A stretch of 64,000 bases of DNA from NCBI RefSeq assembly GCF_028682175.1, contig NZ_JANHKS010000026.1, positions 1-64,000 of the forward strand, read 5' to 3'. This document shows, piece after piece, positions 18,230 through 26,741 of the stretch. The position numbers and the translations under genes were made by a program. Position 1 is the stretch's first letter. Every line of letters begins with the position of its first letter. The DNA is from Pseudomonas putida (GTDB taxonomy: Bacteria; Pseudomonadota; Gammaproteobacteria; Pseudomonadales; Pseudomonadaceae). Under the pieces are notes generated by a model. The model made no database searches. It worked only from the letters and a program-made list of their open reading frames with translations, and was not told the origin of the DNA.

Positions 18230-20014
18230 CTAAATTTGGTCATTTGCTCTAGTTATGTGCTCAGAGAAGCCCTCAGCGTCGATTTCGCCGACGACACGCG
18301 CATTTGTCAGCTCGTTCCCGTCTTTTCCGAAGAACAGCAGCGCCGGTGGACCGAACAATTTGTAGCGATCGAGCAAGGCGCGCTGTTCGGCGCCGCTGGC
18401 CGTCATGTCGAAACGAATCAACCGGAACCCCTTGAGTTGGCTGACAATTTTCGGATCGGGCAGAACCTGGTGCTCGATCACCTTGCAGCTGATGCACCAG
18501 TCGGCATACCAGTCGACGAGCACCGGTTGGCCTGTGTTGCCCGATGTTTCCAGAATCCGGTCCAGCTCGCTGGCATCGGTCACGGTTTGCCAGGCAGATG
18601 CCTCACTACCGCCTTGCCGGGCCAGTTGCGCGTTTTGCGAGCCGCCCAGTGGGCGCAGCGGATCGGTCTGCCCGCCGAGGCCGCCGAACCAGCAGCACAG
18701 AGCGTAGACCAACAACAGAATGCCGAGCAGTTGATTGAGCCGCCCGCGAGTGGATTTCTCGACGAACTCCAGCGCGCCGAGAAACAGCGCAACGCCGGCC
18801 CAGAGCGCGCCGATCAGCATCAGGGTGAATTGCCCGGGAATCACCCGGCTCAACAGGCCGATGGCCAGGGCCAGCAGCAACACGCCGATGATGTTCTTCA
18901 CCGTCACCAGCCAAGGGCCGCTTTTCGGCAGCCAGGCCGCGCCGCCCGTTGCCACCAGCACCAGGGGCGCACCCATGCCCAGTCCGAGCACGAACAGCTT
19001 CAAGGCGCCGCCCAATGCATCGCCGCTGGCACTTATATAAAGCAAGGCACCGGCCAGCGGCGCAGACACGCAGGGCGACACCACCAGGCTGGAAACGGCG
19101 CCCAGCACCGCAGCGCCCCACAACGAGCCGCCCTGGGTGTTGCCGGCAATGCGTTCGAGCCGGTCGTTGAGCGCCCGGGGCAGGCGCAGCTCGAAGACGC
19201 CGAACATGGCGATGGCGAACACCACGAAGAACAGCGAAAACGGCACCAGTACCCAGGCCGATTGCAACCGTGCCTGCAAATTCAGGCTGGCGCCGAACAT
19301 ACCCATCAGGGCGCCGAGCAGGGCGAAACAGATCGCCATGGGCAGCACGTAGGCCAGTGACAGCGAGAAGCCGCGCATGCCGCCCACTTGCCCGCGCAGA
19401 ACCACGCCGGAGAGGATCGGCAGCATCGGCAGCACGCAAGGCGTGAAGGTGAGGCCGACGCCTGCGAGGAAGAACAGCGCCAGTTGTTTCCAGCTGAAAA
19501 CGGCTTTGGTGACACCGGGTTCGCCTGTGGCCGTGGCGCCGGGGGCGCCGCCATCGATCTTCAACCGCTCGGTTTCTGGCGGGTAGCACAGGCCCTTGTC
19601 GGCGCAGCCCTGGTAGGTCACGACCAGGGTGAAGGCGCGATTATCGCCTGCCTTGCGTGGCAGGGTGACGTCGAGAATGCCGTGGTACACCTCGACGTCG
19701 CCGAAGTACTCGTCGTGCTTCTTTTCCCCATCAGGCAATTGCGCGGCGCCGAGGCCGATGTCGGCAGGCTCGGTGCGAAATTGAAAGCGGTGGCGATAGA
19801 GGTAATAGCCTTCGGTGGCGACGAATTGCAGCTTGATCGCCTCGGGCGTCGAGTCGATCAGGTTGAGCTGGAAGGCCTGGCGAACCGGCAGGAAATCCTT
19901 GCTGTTATCGACTGCGGCACTGCCCAGCCCGCCGGCGGGGCGATTGTCCAGCAGGCTGGCGCTGAAGGCGGGCAGGGCAAAGGTCAGCAGTATCAGAAAA
20001 AGCAGGCGGCGCAT
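18230..20014 (-). CDS. dsbD: Thiol:disulfide interchange protein DsbD (DipZ)
   Basis: DsbD moves electrons from cytoplasmic thioredoxin across the inner membrane to periplasmic DsbC/DsbE-type partners. The 594 residues comprise a signal peptide (LLFLILLTFALPAFS), and a periplasmic alpha domain with CADKGLCYPPE holding its redox cysteine pair. An eight-helix membrane domain follows, with FTPCVLPMLPIL and VVSPCVSAPLAG cysteines. The C-terminal thioredoxin-like domain has WYADWCISCKVIE near residue 506. The ATG at 20014 begins the signal peptide directly. It follows the accBC-aroQ group but is separated by about 150 bases. Confidence 0.95.
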   Translation of the reverse strand: MRRLLFLILLTFALPAFSASLLDNRPAGGLGSAAVDNSKDFLPVRQAFQLNLIDSTPEAIKLQFVATEGYYLYRHRFQFRTEPADIGLGAAQLPDGEKKHDEYFGDVEVYHGILDVTLPRKAGDNRAFTLVVTYQGCADKGLCYPPETERLKIDGGAPGATATGEPGVTKAVFSWKQLALFFLAGVGLTFTPCVLPMLPILSGVVLRGQVGGMRGFSLSLAYVLPMAICFALLGALMGMFGASLNLQARLQSAWVLVPFSLFFVVFAIAMFGVFELRLPRALNDRLERIAGNTQGGSLWGAAVLGAVSSLVVSPCVSAPLAGALLYISASGDALGGALKLFVLGLGMGAPLVLVATGGAAWLPKSGPWLVTVKNIIGVLLLALAIGLLSRVIPGQFTLMLIGALWAGVALFLGALEFVEKSTRGRLNQLLGILLLVYALCCWFGGLGGQTDPLRPLGGSQNAQLARQGGSEASAWQTVTDASELDRILETSGNTGQPVLVDWYADWCISCKVIEHQVLPDPKIVSQLKGFRLIRFDMTASGAEQRALLDRYKLFGPPALLFFGKDGNELTNARVVGEIDAEGFSEHITRANDQI

Positions 20015-20066
20015 GGCGATCTCGCATCTCGAACATGCGCGCATCATAACGGACATGACGCGATCC

Positions 20067-20150
20067 GTAGCAGCACGGCTTGCCGGCGGGGGCGATCATC
20101 AGTACGCCCCCGCCGGCAAGCGGAGCGCCGCCCGGCCGGGCTGCTACGGG
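20067..20150. repeat. REP pair, GTAGCAGCACGGCTTGCCGGC type
   Basis: Arms CGTAGCAGCACGGCTTGCCG and GCCGGCAAGC...GGGCTGCTACGGG flank a short spacer; the right arm is diverged. The right arm overlaps the last codons of gcbA. Confidence 0.8.
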
Positions 20151-21802
20151 ATGGTTGCCATCGTCTCCATCTTCGCTTTCGCGATCTCATCGCGCGCTGA
20201 ATGCACCTGATTGCGCCCGGCCTTCTTCGCGCGGTACAGCGCGTCGTCCGCGTGGGAGGCCATGAGCAGTGCGTCGTCGTGTTCACCCAGTTCGACCACG
20301 CCTGCGCTGAAGGTACAGAACAGGTCTGCTGGCTGGGCGGGGTAGTGGATTTCGGCGAAGCGGCGACGGATTTCGTCGAGTACGCTGTGGGCTGCGGCCA
20401 GGTCGGTATCGGGCATGACCACCGCAAACTCTTCGCCGCCGTAACGGCCGATGTAGTCGGTCTTACGCAGGCGTTGCTTGAGAAACAGCGCCAGGCTCTT
20501 GATGACGCGGTCGCCCATGGGGTGGCCGTGGGTATCGTTGACCTTCTTGAAGTGGTCGATGTCGAGCATGACGAAACTGAGCGGCTTGTTCTCGCGGCGT
20601 GCGCGGAAGCTGCAGTCTTCGAGCAGTTGCAGGATGTGGGTGTGGTTGTACAGCCCGGTCAGGCTGTCGCGCACCATCCGCGCCTTGAGGTTGCGCGCCC
20701 GGGCCGCGCGGTTGCGCACGGTAGTGATCAGGTGCCGAGGCTTGATCGGTTTGGTCAGGAAGTCATCGCCGCCTTCGCTCATCGCATCCAGCTGTTTATC
20801 CAGATCGTCCTCGGCAGACAGGTAAATGATCGGCACGCTGACGTAGCGGTCGTTGTGGCGAATCACTTTCGCCAGCTCCGTACCGGTGCAGCCGGGCATG
20901 TACATGTCGAGGATGATCAGGTCGGGCTGGAATTCGGCCAGTTCGGACATGGTCTTGATGGGGTCGAACAACGTGCGCGTGACGATCCCGGCGCTATTGA
21001 GCAGCCGCTCGGTGTGGGTGGCCTGGGCGCGGGAGTCATCGATGATGAGCACCTTGTAGGGTTCGTACTGCGCAACCCGGGTCAGGATCTCGATCTTTTC
21101 CAGCAGGCTCGACGCTTCAAGGGTGCCCGTGAGGAATTCCTCGCCACCGGCACGCACCGCCGCCAGGCGGGTTGGCGTATCGGTTTCGTGATGGCTGAAG
21201 AACAGCAGCGGCAGCTTCTGCTCCAGGCCTTCCTGCATCTTGGCCGCCAGTTTCAGCCCTTCGCCGATCCCGCCGAAGTCCACGTCCATCACCACCGCCG
21301 CCGGCAGGCGCTCGGCCAGGGTCGCGTGGAAGGCCTGGACCGTGTTCAGCGCCTGGGCGCTCAGTCCAAAGAACTCAAGCTGCTTGGCCAGCCGCTCGCC
21401 GCGATCGTGATCCTGCAGCATCACGTAGATGGGCTTGCGCAGGGGCGGCAGGGAGGTGTGTTCCAGACGGTCGCCGTGGCGCAGGCCGGTACGTGACAAG
21501 CGCTGCATCAAGCGGTTGAGGTCGGTAATCAGGGCGCTGCTCAGTCGGCCACGGTTGGCGTGGACCTCTTCCAGCGAGCGGTTGATGCCGCGCGCCAGTT
21601 GCGCATGCTCGGCCTGTTCGAAGCGTTCGGCAAAACGCAGCAGGCGCTGGTTGGCGTCGCTGAGTTCTTCCATATCCGCAACCGACCATTCGCTTTGCTG
21701 CAAGCGCTGCCACACCTCCAGGATCTGCCTGGCCTGGTGGATGACGCGTTGGGCGAAGTGGTGTTTGAGACGGTCTGGGCTCGAATCTTCTGGCTCGGTC
21801 AT
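20144..21802 (-). CDS. gcbA: Diguanylate cyclase response regulator GcbA
   Basis: A 552-residue cytoplasmic protein with two receiver modules and a GGDEF domain. The first receiver (residues about 120-240) looks degenerate (AAVVMDVDFGGIGEG). The second (about 250-370) has LIILDMYMPGCTG. The cyclase has RYGGEEFAVVMPD near residue 455, and an intact inhibitory c-di-GMP site RKTD lies five residues before GGEEF. Architecture and position next to dsbD match GcbA, a c-di-GMP synthase that promotes surface attachment in fluorescent pseudomonads and P. aeruginosa. The stop codon lies inside the outer end of a REP element, so the final residues may differ from relatives. Confidence 0.9.
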   Translation of the reverse strand: MTEPEDSSPDRLKHHFAQRVIHQARQILEVWQRLQQSEWSVADMEELSDANQRLLRFAERFEQAEHAQLARGINRSLEEVHANRGRLSSALITDLNRLMQRLSRTGLRHGDRLEHTSLPPLRKPIYVMLQDHDRGERLAKQLEFFGLSAQALNTVQAFHATLAERLPAAVVMDVDFGGIGEGLKLAAKMQEGLEQKLPLLFFSHHETDTPTRLAAVRAGGEEFLTGTLEASSLLEKIEILTRVAQYEPYKVLIIDDSRAQATHTERLLNSAGIVTRTLFDPIKTMSELAEFQPDLIILDMYMPGCTGTELAKVIRHNDRYVSVPIIYLSAEDDLDKQLDAMSEGGDDFLTKPIKPRHLITTVRNRAARARNLKARMVRDSLTGLYNHTHILQLLEDCSFRARRENKPLSFVMLDIDHFKKVNDTHGHPMGDRVIKSLALFLKQRLRKTDYIGRYGGEEFAVVMPDTDLAAAHSVLDEIRRRFAEIHYPAQPADLFCTFSAGVVELGEHDDALLMASHADDALYRAKKAGRNQVHSARDEIAKAKMETMATIP

Positions 21803-22155
21803 GTCCTGACTACTTATCGGGGAAACCCTGATACAAATGCTGGCGCTATGCTAGCACTACTTTTATGACGCAAGTGCGCCGCAAGTCATTTAGTTGTCAT
21901 TTTTTCAGGGTTTTTTTGCGTCAAATTTTCACCGCTCAAGCGTGTTGAGGCGATGGATTTTCAGTGGCCAAAGATTCACGTCGCGACCGGCCAGTCAGGG
22001 TTTTCCCGATGCATGCACAGGGCATGGTGCCGAAGGATGGCGCAGACGGACCACTGGATTACGCAAATGGACCATCCCTCGCGTTCCTGCCAAACGCACC
22101 TTGCTGTAAGGTTGCGGTCCTAAGCACTGAATTCCGTGATTGAAAGGACAAGGCC
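21803..22155. other. Divergent promoter region gcbA / DUF2333 gene
   Basis: 353 bases between two divergent genes, holding no convincing gene. It is AT-richer than its surroundings near 21890-21930, with T-runs (CATTTTTTCAGGGTTTTTTT), and has an imperfect inverted repeat GCTGGCGCTATGCTAGC near 21840. It should hold both promoters; I could not place them with confidence. Confidence 0.4.
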
Positions 22156-23259
22156 ATGCTGGATTGGAAGAAGCGCTCGGACACTGCGGGCGGGGGCGAG
22201 CGCGTAGACGGGAAACCTGTGGGCAAGGCACCTCGTGCCGCGCGCGGGTATTGGAGCGGGCTGCTGTTCAGCCGGGCGGTGGGCGCGGTGGTGGCGATCT
22301 ACCTGCTGGTGACCGTCGTCCTGGGCATCTGGTGGAGCAGCGAGCCGGCCTTGTTTCCGGTCCAGCAGCAGGCCCAGGCGGCCGCCGAGCGTGACGGCAA
22401 GCCGATGGTGATTGGCTACACCACCGTCGAGACCCTCAAGACTGTCGTCTCGACCCTGCTCGACAAGCCGGGCGGCTACATTTCCAACGACCGCTTCCCG
22501 CCAGGCCTGTGGATGGACAACATGCCGAGCTGGGAATACGGCGTGCTGGTCCAGGTGCGTGACCTGACCCGCGCCCTGCGCAAGGACTTCGCCCGCTCCC
22601 AGTCGCAGTCGGCCGAAGACGGCGATCTGGGCCGCGCCGAGCCGCTGTTCAACTTCGACAACAAGAGCTGGATCCTGCCGTCGAGCGAATCCCAGTACCG
22701 CGACGGTATCGCTGCCCTGACCCGTTATCAGGCGCGTCTGTCCGATCCGAACCAGCGCGGCGCGCTGTTCTATACCCGTGCCGACAACCTGAACAACTGG
22801 CTGGGTGATGTCGGGACCCGCCTGGGCTCGCTGTCGCAGCGCCTGTCGGCCAGCGTCGGTCGGGTCAAGCTCAACAGCACCCTGAAGACCGAAGCCCAGT
22901 CCACGGTGACCGTGAAGCCGGGTGAAGTGCCGCAGGTAGACGAAGAAATCGTCGAAACCCCGTGGATGCAGATCGACAACGTGTTCTATGAAGCGCGCGG
23001 TCAGGCCTGGGCGCTGTCCCTGCTGCTGCGGGCCATCGAAGTCGATTTCGCCGATGTACTGGCCAAGAAGAACGCCACCGTCAGCGTGCGTCAGATCATC
23101 CGTGAGCTGGAGGCCTCGCAGGAACCGATGTGGAGCCCGTTGATCCTCAACGGCAGCCCATACGGCGTGTTCGCCAACCACTCGCTGGTCATGGCCAACT
23201 ACCTGTCCCGCGCCAACGCCGCAGTCATCGACCTGCGCCAGTTGTTGTCGCAGGGTTGA
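22156..23259 (+). CDS. DUF2333 family membrane-anchored protein
   Basis: A 367-residue protein with one N-terminal membrane helix (VGAVVAIYLLVTVVLGIWW, near residues 38-56) and a large periplasmic part of the DUF2333 family, with LLDKPGGYISNDRFPPGLWM and PWMQIDNVFYEARGQAWALS. AAGGACAAGG upstream supports the ATG. Function is unknown; the family is widespread in gammaproteobacteria. The Nudix gene follows after 3 bases, so the two are co-transcribed. Confidence 0.88.
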   Translation: MLDWKKRSDTAGGGERVDGKPVGKAPRAARGYWSGLLFSRAVGAVVAIYLLVTVVLGIWWSSEPALFPVQQQAQAAAERDGKPMVIGYTTVETLKTVVSTLLDKPGGYISNDRFPPGLWMDNMPSWEYGVLVQVRDLTRALRKDFARSQSQSAEDGDLGRAEPLFNFDNKSWILPSSESQYRDGIAALTRYQARLSDPNQRGALFYTRADNLNNWLGDVGTRLGSLSQRLSASVGRVKLNSTLKTEAQSTVTVKPGEVPQVDEEIVETPWMQIDNVFYEARGQAWALSLLLRAIEVDFADVLAKKNATVSVRQIIRELEASQEPMWSPLILNGSPYGVFANHSLVMANYLSRANAAVIDLRQLLSQG

Positions 23260-23262
23260 TCG

Positions 23263-23808
23263 GTGGCCGTCTCTGAAAACGAAGTCGCGCATCGCGCGGC
23301 TTCCGATGCCGAGCAGATCGCCTGGGTCGATCGTCAGGATCAACTGCTGGGTTCGATGCCGCGGGCCGAATTGCGCGAGCGCGGCCTGATCGGGCGGGGC
23401 ACCTATATCCTGCTGTTCAACTCCGCCGGTGAGCTGTGCGTGCATCGGCGCACCCTGAGCAAGGCCATCTACCCGGGCTACTGGGACGTGGCGGCGGGCG
23501 GCATGGTCCAGGCCGATGAAAGCTATGAGCTGTCGGCGGCGCGGGAGTTGGAGGAAGAACTGGGGGTGGCTGGCGTCGAGCTGACCGCCCATGAGCAGTT
23601 TTTCTTCGATCAGCCGGACAACCGCCTGTGGTGTGCAGTCTTCTCCGCCGTCTGGGACGGGCCCTTGAAACTGCAGCCTGAAGAGGTGCTCGAAGCGCGT
23701 TTCATCAGCATCGATCAGGTCCTGCGCGAAACCGTCGAGAAGCCTTATTGCCCGGACTCTCTGGCTGCGTTGAAGCGCTATCTGGGCGACGTCGCAAAAC
23801 GCCCGTAA
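23263..23808 (+). CDS. Nudix hydrolase (YfcD-like)
   Basis: The 181-residue protein contains a complete Nudix box, GGMVQADESYEL followed by SAARELEEELGV, with the metal-binding REXXEE core. The N-terminal part (LIGRGTYILLFNSAGELCVH) resembles the YfcD branch, whose substrate is not established. The start is GTG at 23263, 3 bases after the DUF2333 stop. Confidence 0.87.
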   Translation: MAVSENEVAHRAASDAEQIAWVDRQDQLLGSMPRAELRERGLIGRGTYILLFNSAGELCVHRRTLSKAIYPGYWDVAAGGMVQADESYELSAARELEEELGVAGVELTAHEQFFFDQPDNRLWCAVFSAVWDGPLKLQPEEVLEARFISIDQVLRETVEKPYCPDSLAALKRYLGDVAKRP

Positions 23809-23870
23809 ATTGGCGCATATTTGCACTTAGCAGCAGCGCTTTTTGCCGTTACACTGCGCGACTTTTCAAG

Positions 23871-23917
23871 CCGGACTGTCTTCACGGTCCGGTAGCGCTG
23901 CCCCTGCCTGAGTGGGG
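23871..23917. other. Two adjacent small stem-loops upstream of the YciH-type gene
   Basis: CCGGAC/GTCCGG (23871-23892) and CCCC/GGGG (23901-23917) could form hairpins in the leader. No U-run follows, so they are not clear terminators. The gap between the genes is 163 bases. Confidence 0.3.
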
Positions 23918-23971
23918 CTTCGCGGTCGGCTCCCGTCGGCTAGACTTTGGTCCTCAAGAAGAGGATTGCCC

Positions 23972-24343
23972 GTGGCCAAAAAAGCCGCATCCTTCGCTGC
24001 CCTCGGCGGCCTGGTATTTTCCACCGACGCAGGACGGCATTGTCCCGAATGCCGTCAGCCTGTCGATGCCTGCATCTGCAAGAAATCGGTTATCCCCGAA
24101 GGTGATGGCATTGCCCGCGTTCGTCGCGAGAGCAAGGGCCGTGGCGGCAAGACCGTCACCACCATCACCGGCGTGCCGCTGCCTGAAGATGCACTCAAGG
24201 AACTGGCGACTACGCTCAAGCGTCGTTGCGGAACCGGTGGTGCGCTCAAGGATGGCGTGATCGAGATTCAGGGCGATCACGTCGAGACGCTGCTGGCAGA
24301 ACTGGTCAAGCAGGGCTTCAAGGCGAAAAAGTCCGGCGGCTGA
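23972..24343 (+). CDS. SUI1-domain translation factor, YciH type
   Basis: A 123-residue homologue of eukaryotic eIF1/SUI1. The N-terminal part has a CPECRQPVDACICKK cysteine cluster; the SUI1 domain has RGGKTVTTITGVPLPED and ends in a Lys-rich tail. E. coli YciH influences the fidelity of initiation and appears to act as an inhibitor under stress, but its precise role is unsettled. The GTG at 23972 has AAGAAGAGGA upstream. It is followed after 194 bases by speA. Confidence 0.88.
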   Translation: MAKKAASFAALGGLVFSTDAGRHCPECRQPVDACICKKSVIPEGDGIARVRRESKGRGGKTVTTITGVPLPEDALKELATTLKRRCGTGGALKDGVIEIQGDHVETLLAELVKQGFKAKKSGG

Positions 24344-24537
24344 GTCGCCACTTTTCGCTCTTGGGCTCATGCCTGGCATTGCCCCTTCGGTCTGGCATTC
24401 ACGTTCAAAACAAACTCCGGTCTGCACCTCGGGTCTATTACCCACGGCAGGCGGGTGCCAAACCGTCATTTGCACTCTATACACTGCGCCCAGCCGGTCA
24501 GGCCGGGGCTTTATTGACTTTTATACAGGGGACTTCG

Positions 24538-26451
24538 ATGTCCGTACGACGCACACGCAAAGACGATGGTAGCCAATGGACCGTGGCGGACAGCCGCAGT
24601 GTCTACGGGATTCGCCATTGGGGGGCTGGTTATTTTGCAATCAACGAAGCCGGCCGTGTTGAAGTTCGCCCCAACGGGCCAGGCAGTTCGCCCATCGATC
24701 TCTACGAGCAGGTAGAGGAGCTGCGCAAGAGCGGCCTTTCCCTGCCATTGCTGGTGCGTTTCCCCGATATCCTGCAAGACCGTGTGCGTCAGTTGACCGG
24801 TGCGTTCGACGCCAATATCGCGCGCCTGGAATACCAGAGCAAGTACACCGCGCTGTACCCGATCAAGGTCAACCAGCAGGAAGCGGTGGTGGAAAACATC
24901 ATCGCCACGCAGAACGTTTCCATCGGCCTTGAGGCTGGTTCCAAGCCCGAGCTGATGGCCGTGCTGGCACTGGCGCCGAAGGGCGGCACCATCGTCTGCA
25001 ACGGTTACAAGGACCGTGAGTTCATCCGTCTGGCGCTGATGGGCCAGAAGCTGGGCCACAACGTCTTTATCGTCATCGAGAAAGAATCCGAAGTCGAACT
25101 GGTGATCGAAGAGGCCGCCGAGCTGAAAGTCGCGCCACAGGTGGGCCTGCGGGTTCGTCTGTCTTCGCTGGCGTCGAGCAAGTGGGCGGACACCGGTGGC
25201 GAGAAGTCCAAGTTCGGTCTGTCTGCCGCGCAACTGCTGTCGGTGGTCGAGCGCTTCACCAAGGCGGGGCTTGACCAGGGCATTCGCCTGCTGCACTTCC
25301 ACATGGGCTCGCAGATCGCCAACCTGGCCGACTACCAGCACGGTTTCAAGGAAGCCATCCGTTACTACGGCGAGCTGCGCAACCTGGGCCTGCCGGTCGA
25401 TCACATCGACGTCGGCGGTGGTCTGGGTGTGGACTACGACGGCACCCATTCGCGTAATGCCAGTTCGATCAACTACGACATGGACGATTACGCCGGTGTC
25501 GTGGTCGGCATGCTCAAGGAGTTCTGCGACGCCCAGGGCCTGCCGCATCCGCACATTTTCTCCGAGAGCGGCCGCTCGCTGACCGCGCACCACGCGATGC
25601 TGGTGATCCAGGTCACCGACGTGGAACGTCACAACGACGAAGTGCCGGAAATCGAGGACAAGGAAAGCCTGCCCGAAACCCTGCAATGGCTGGTCGATCT
25701 TCTCGGCCCGACCGACATCGAGATGGTCACCGAGACCTACTGGCGCGCCACCCACTACATGAGCGACCTGGCCGCGCAGTATTCGGACGGCAAGCTGACC
25801 CTGGCGCAAAAAGCGCTGGGCGAGCAGTGCTACTTCGCCGTGTGCCGTCGCCTGCACAACTCGTTGAAGGCCCGTCAGCGCTCGCACCGTCAGGTTCTGG
25901 ACGAACTCAACGACAAGCTGGCCGACAAGTACATCTGCAACTTCTCGGTGTTCCAGAGCCTGCCGGACACCTGGGCGATCGATCAGGTATTGCCGATCAT
26001 CCCGCTGCACCGTCTGAACGAAGAGCCGAACCGTCGCGCCGTGCTGCAGGACCTGACCTGTGACTCGGATGGCAAGATCAACCAGTACGTCGACGAGCAA
26101 AGCATCGAGACCAGCCTGCCGGTCCACGGGCTGAACGAGGGTGAGGATTACCTGCTGGGCGTGTTCCTGGTGGGCGCGTACCAGGAAATCCTGGGTGACA
26201 TGCACAACCTGTTCGGCGACACCGATTCGGTGAACATCTACCAGAACGCCGACGGCAGCGTTTACCACGCAGGCATCGAAACCCACGACACCATCGAAGA
26301 CATGCTGCGCTATGTGCACCTGTCGCCGGAGGAGTTGATGACGCACTACCGCGACAAGGTGGCCAGCGCGCGGATTTCCCCACGTGAGCGCACCCAGTAC
26401 CTGGACGCGTTGCGCCTGGGGCTGACACGGTCTTCGTACCTGTCTTCGTGA
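24538..26451 (+). CDS. speA: Biosynthetic arginine decarboxylase SpeA
   Basis: SpeA makes agmatine from arginine, the first step of the agmatine route to putrescine. The 637 residues are the usual length for this PLP enzyme. The PLP lysine lies in LYPIKVNQQEAVVE (about residue 105); HIDVGGGLGVDYDG is the phosphate-binding loop, and the C-terminal part is strongly conserved. The ATG at 24538 has AGGGGAC five bases upstream, so the open frame back to 24226 is not used. Confidence 0.96.
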   Translation: MSVRRTRKDDGSQWTVADSRSVYGIRHWGAGYFAINEAGRVEVRPNGPGSSPIDLYEQVEELRKSGLSLPLLVRFPDILQDRVRQLTGAFDANIARLEYQSKYTALYPIKVNQQEAVVENIIATQNVSIGLEAGSKPELMAVLALAPKGGTIVCNGYKDREFIRLALMGQKLGHNVFIVIEKESEVELVIEEAAELKVAPQVGLRVRLSSLASSKWADTGGEKSKFGLSAAQLLSVVERFTKAGLDQGIRLLHFHMGSQIANLADYQHGFKEAIRYYGELRNLGLPVDHIDVGGGLGVDYDGTHSRNASSINYDMDDYAGVVVGMLKEFCDAQGLPHPHIFSESGRSLTAHHAMLVIQVTDVERHNDEVPEIEDKESLPETLQWLVDLLGPTDIEMVTETYWRATHYMSDLAAQYSDGKLTLAQKALGEQCYFAVCRRLHNSLKARQRSHRQVLDELNDKLADKYICNFSVFQSLPDTWAIDQVLPIIPLHRLNEEPNRRAVLQDLTCDSDGKINQYVDEQSIETSLPVHGLNEGEDYLLGVFLVGAYQEILGDMHNLFGDTDSVNIYQNADGSVYHAGIETHDTIEDMLRYVHLSPEELMTHYRDKVASARISPRERTQYLDALRLGLTRSSYLSS

Positions 26452-26460
26452 TGACGGCCT

Positions 26461-26575
26461 GACTTGCCGGCGATGGCGCCCCCGACGACGCCCCCGCCGG
26501 CAAGCCGTGCTGCTACGGGATGAGGGCGCGCCTGCTCTTCGTAGCAGCCGGGCTTGCCCGCGGGAGCGATCTTGC
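26461..26575. repeat. REP cluster downstream of speA
   Basis: Three arms of the GGCTTGCCGGCGG / CCGCCGGCAAGCC class, one diverged (GTAGCAGCCGGGCTTGCCCG). They follow the speA stop by 10 bases, in a place where they could end or protect the mRNA. The remaining bases to 26741 hold no gene. Confidence 0.8.
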
Positions 26576-26741
26576 TGGCACGGTGCGGCCCTGCTGGCAC
26601 GCGCCTCTCCTACAATTCGCCACAACCTGCCGCCCACGGTTGTAGGCTATTTCCTGTTCTGCTTTTACCCCCTCTACTTGGCGGATCTTCTGCCCCAGAA
26701 TCGCTGGCCTCTCGCAACTACCCGTAGAGGTCATCCGCTTT

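Noticed and set aside
24511..26637. A 708-codon open frame opposite speA
   Set aside because: Antisense shadow of a conserved enzyme; His/Gln/Arg-rich composition typical of reverse frames.
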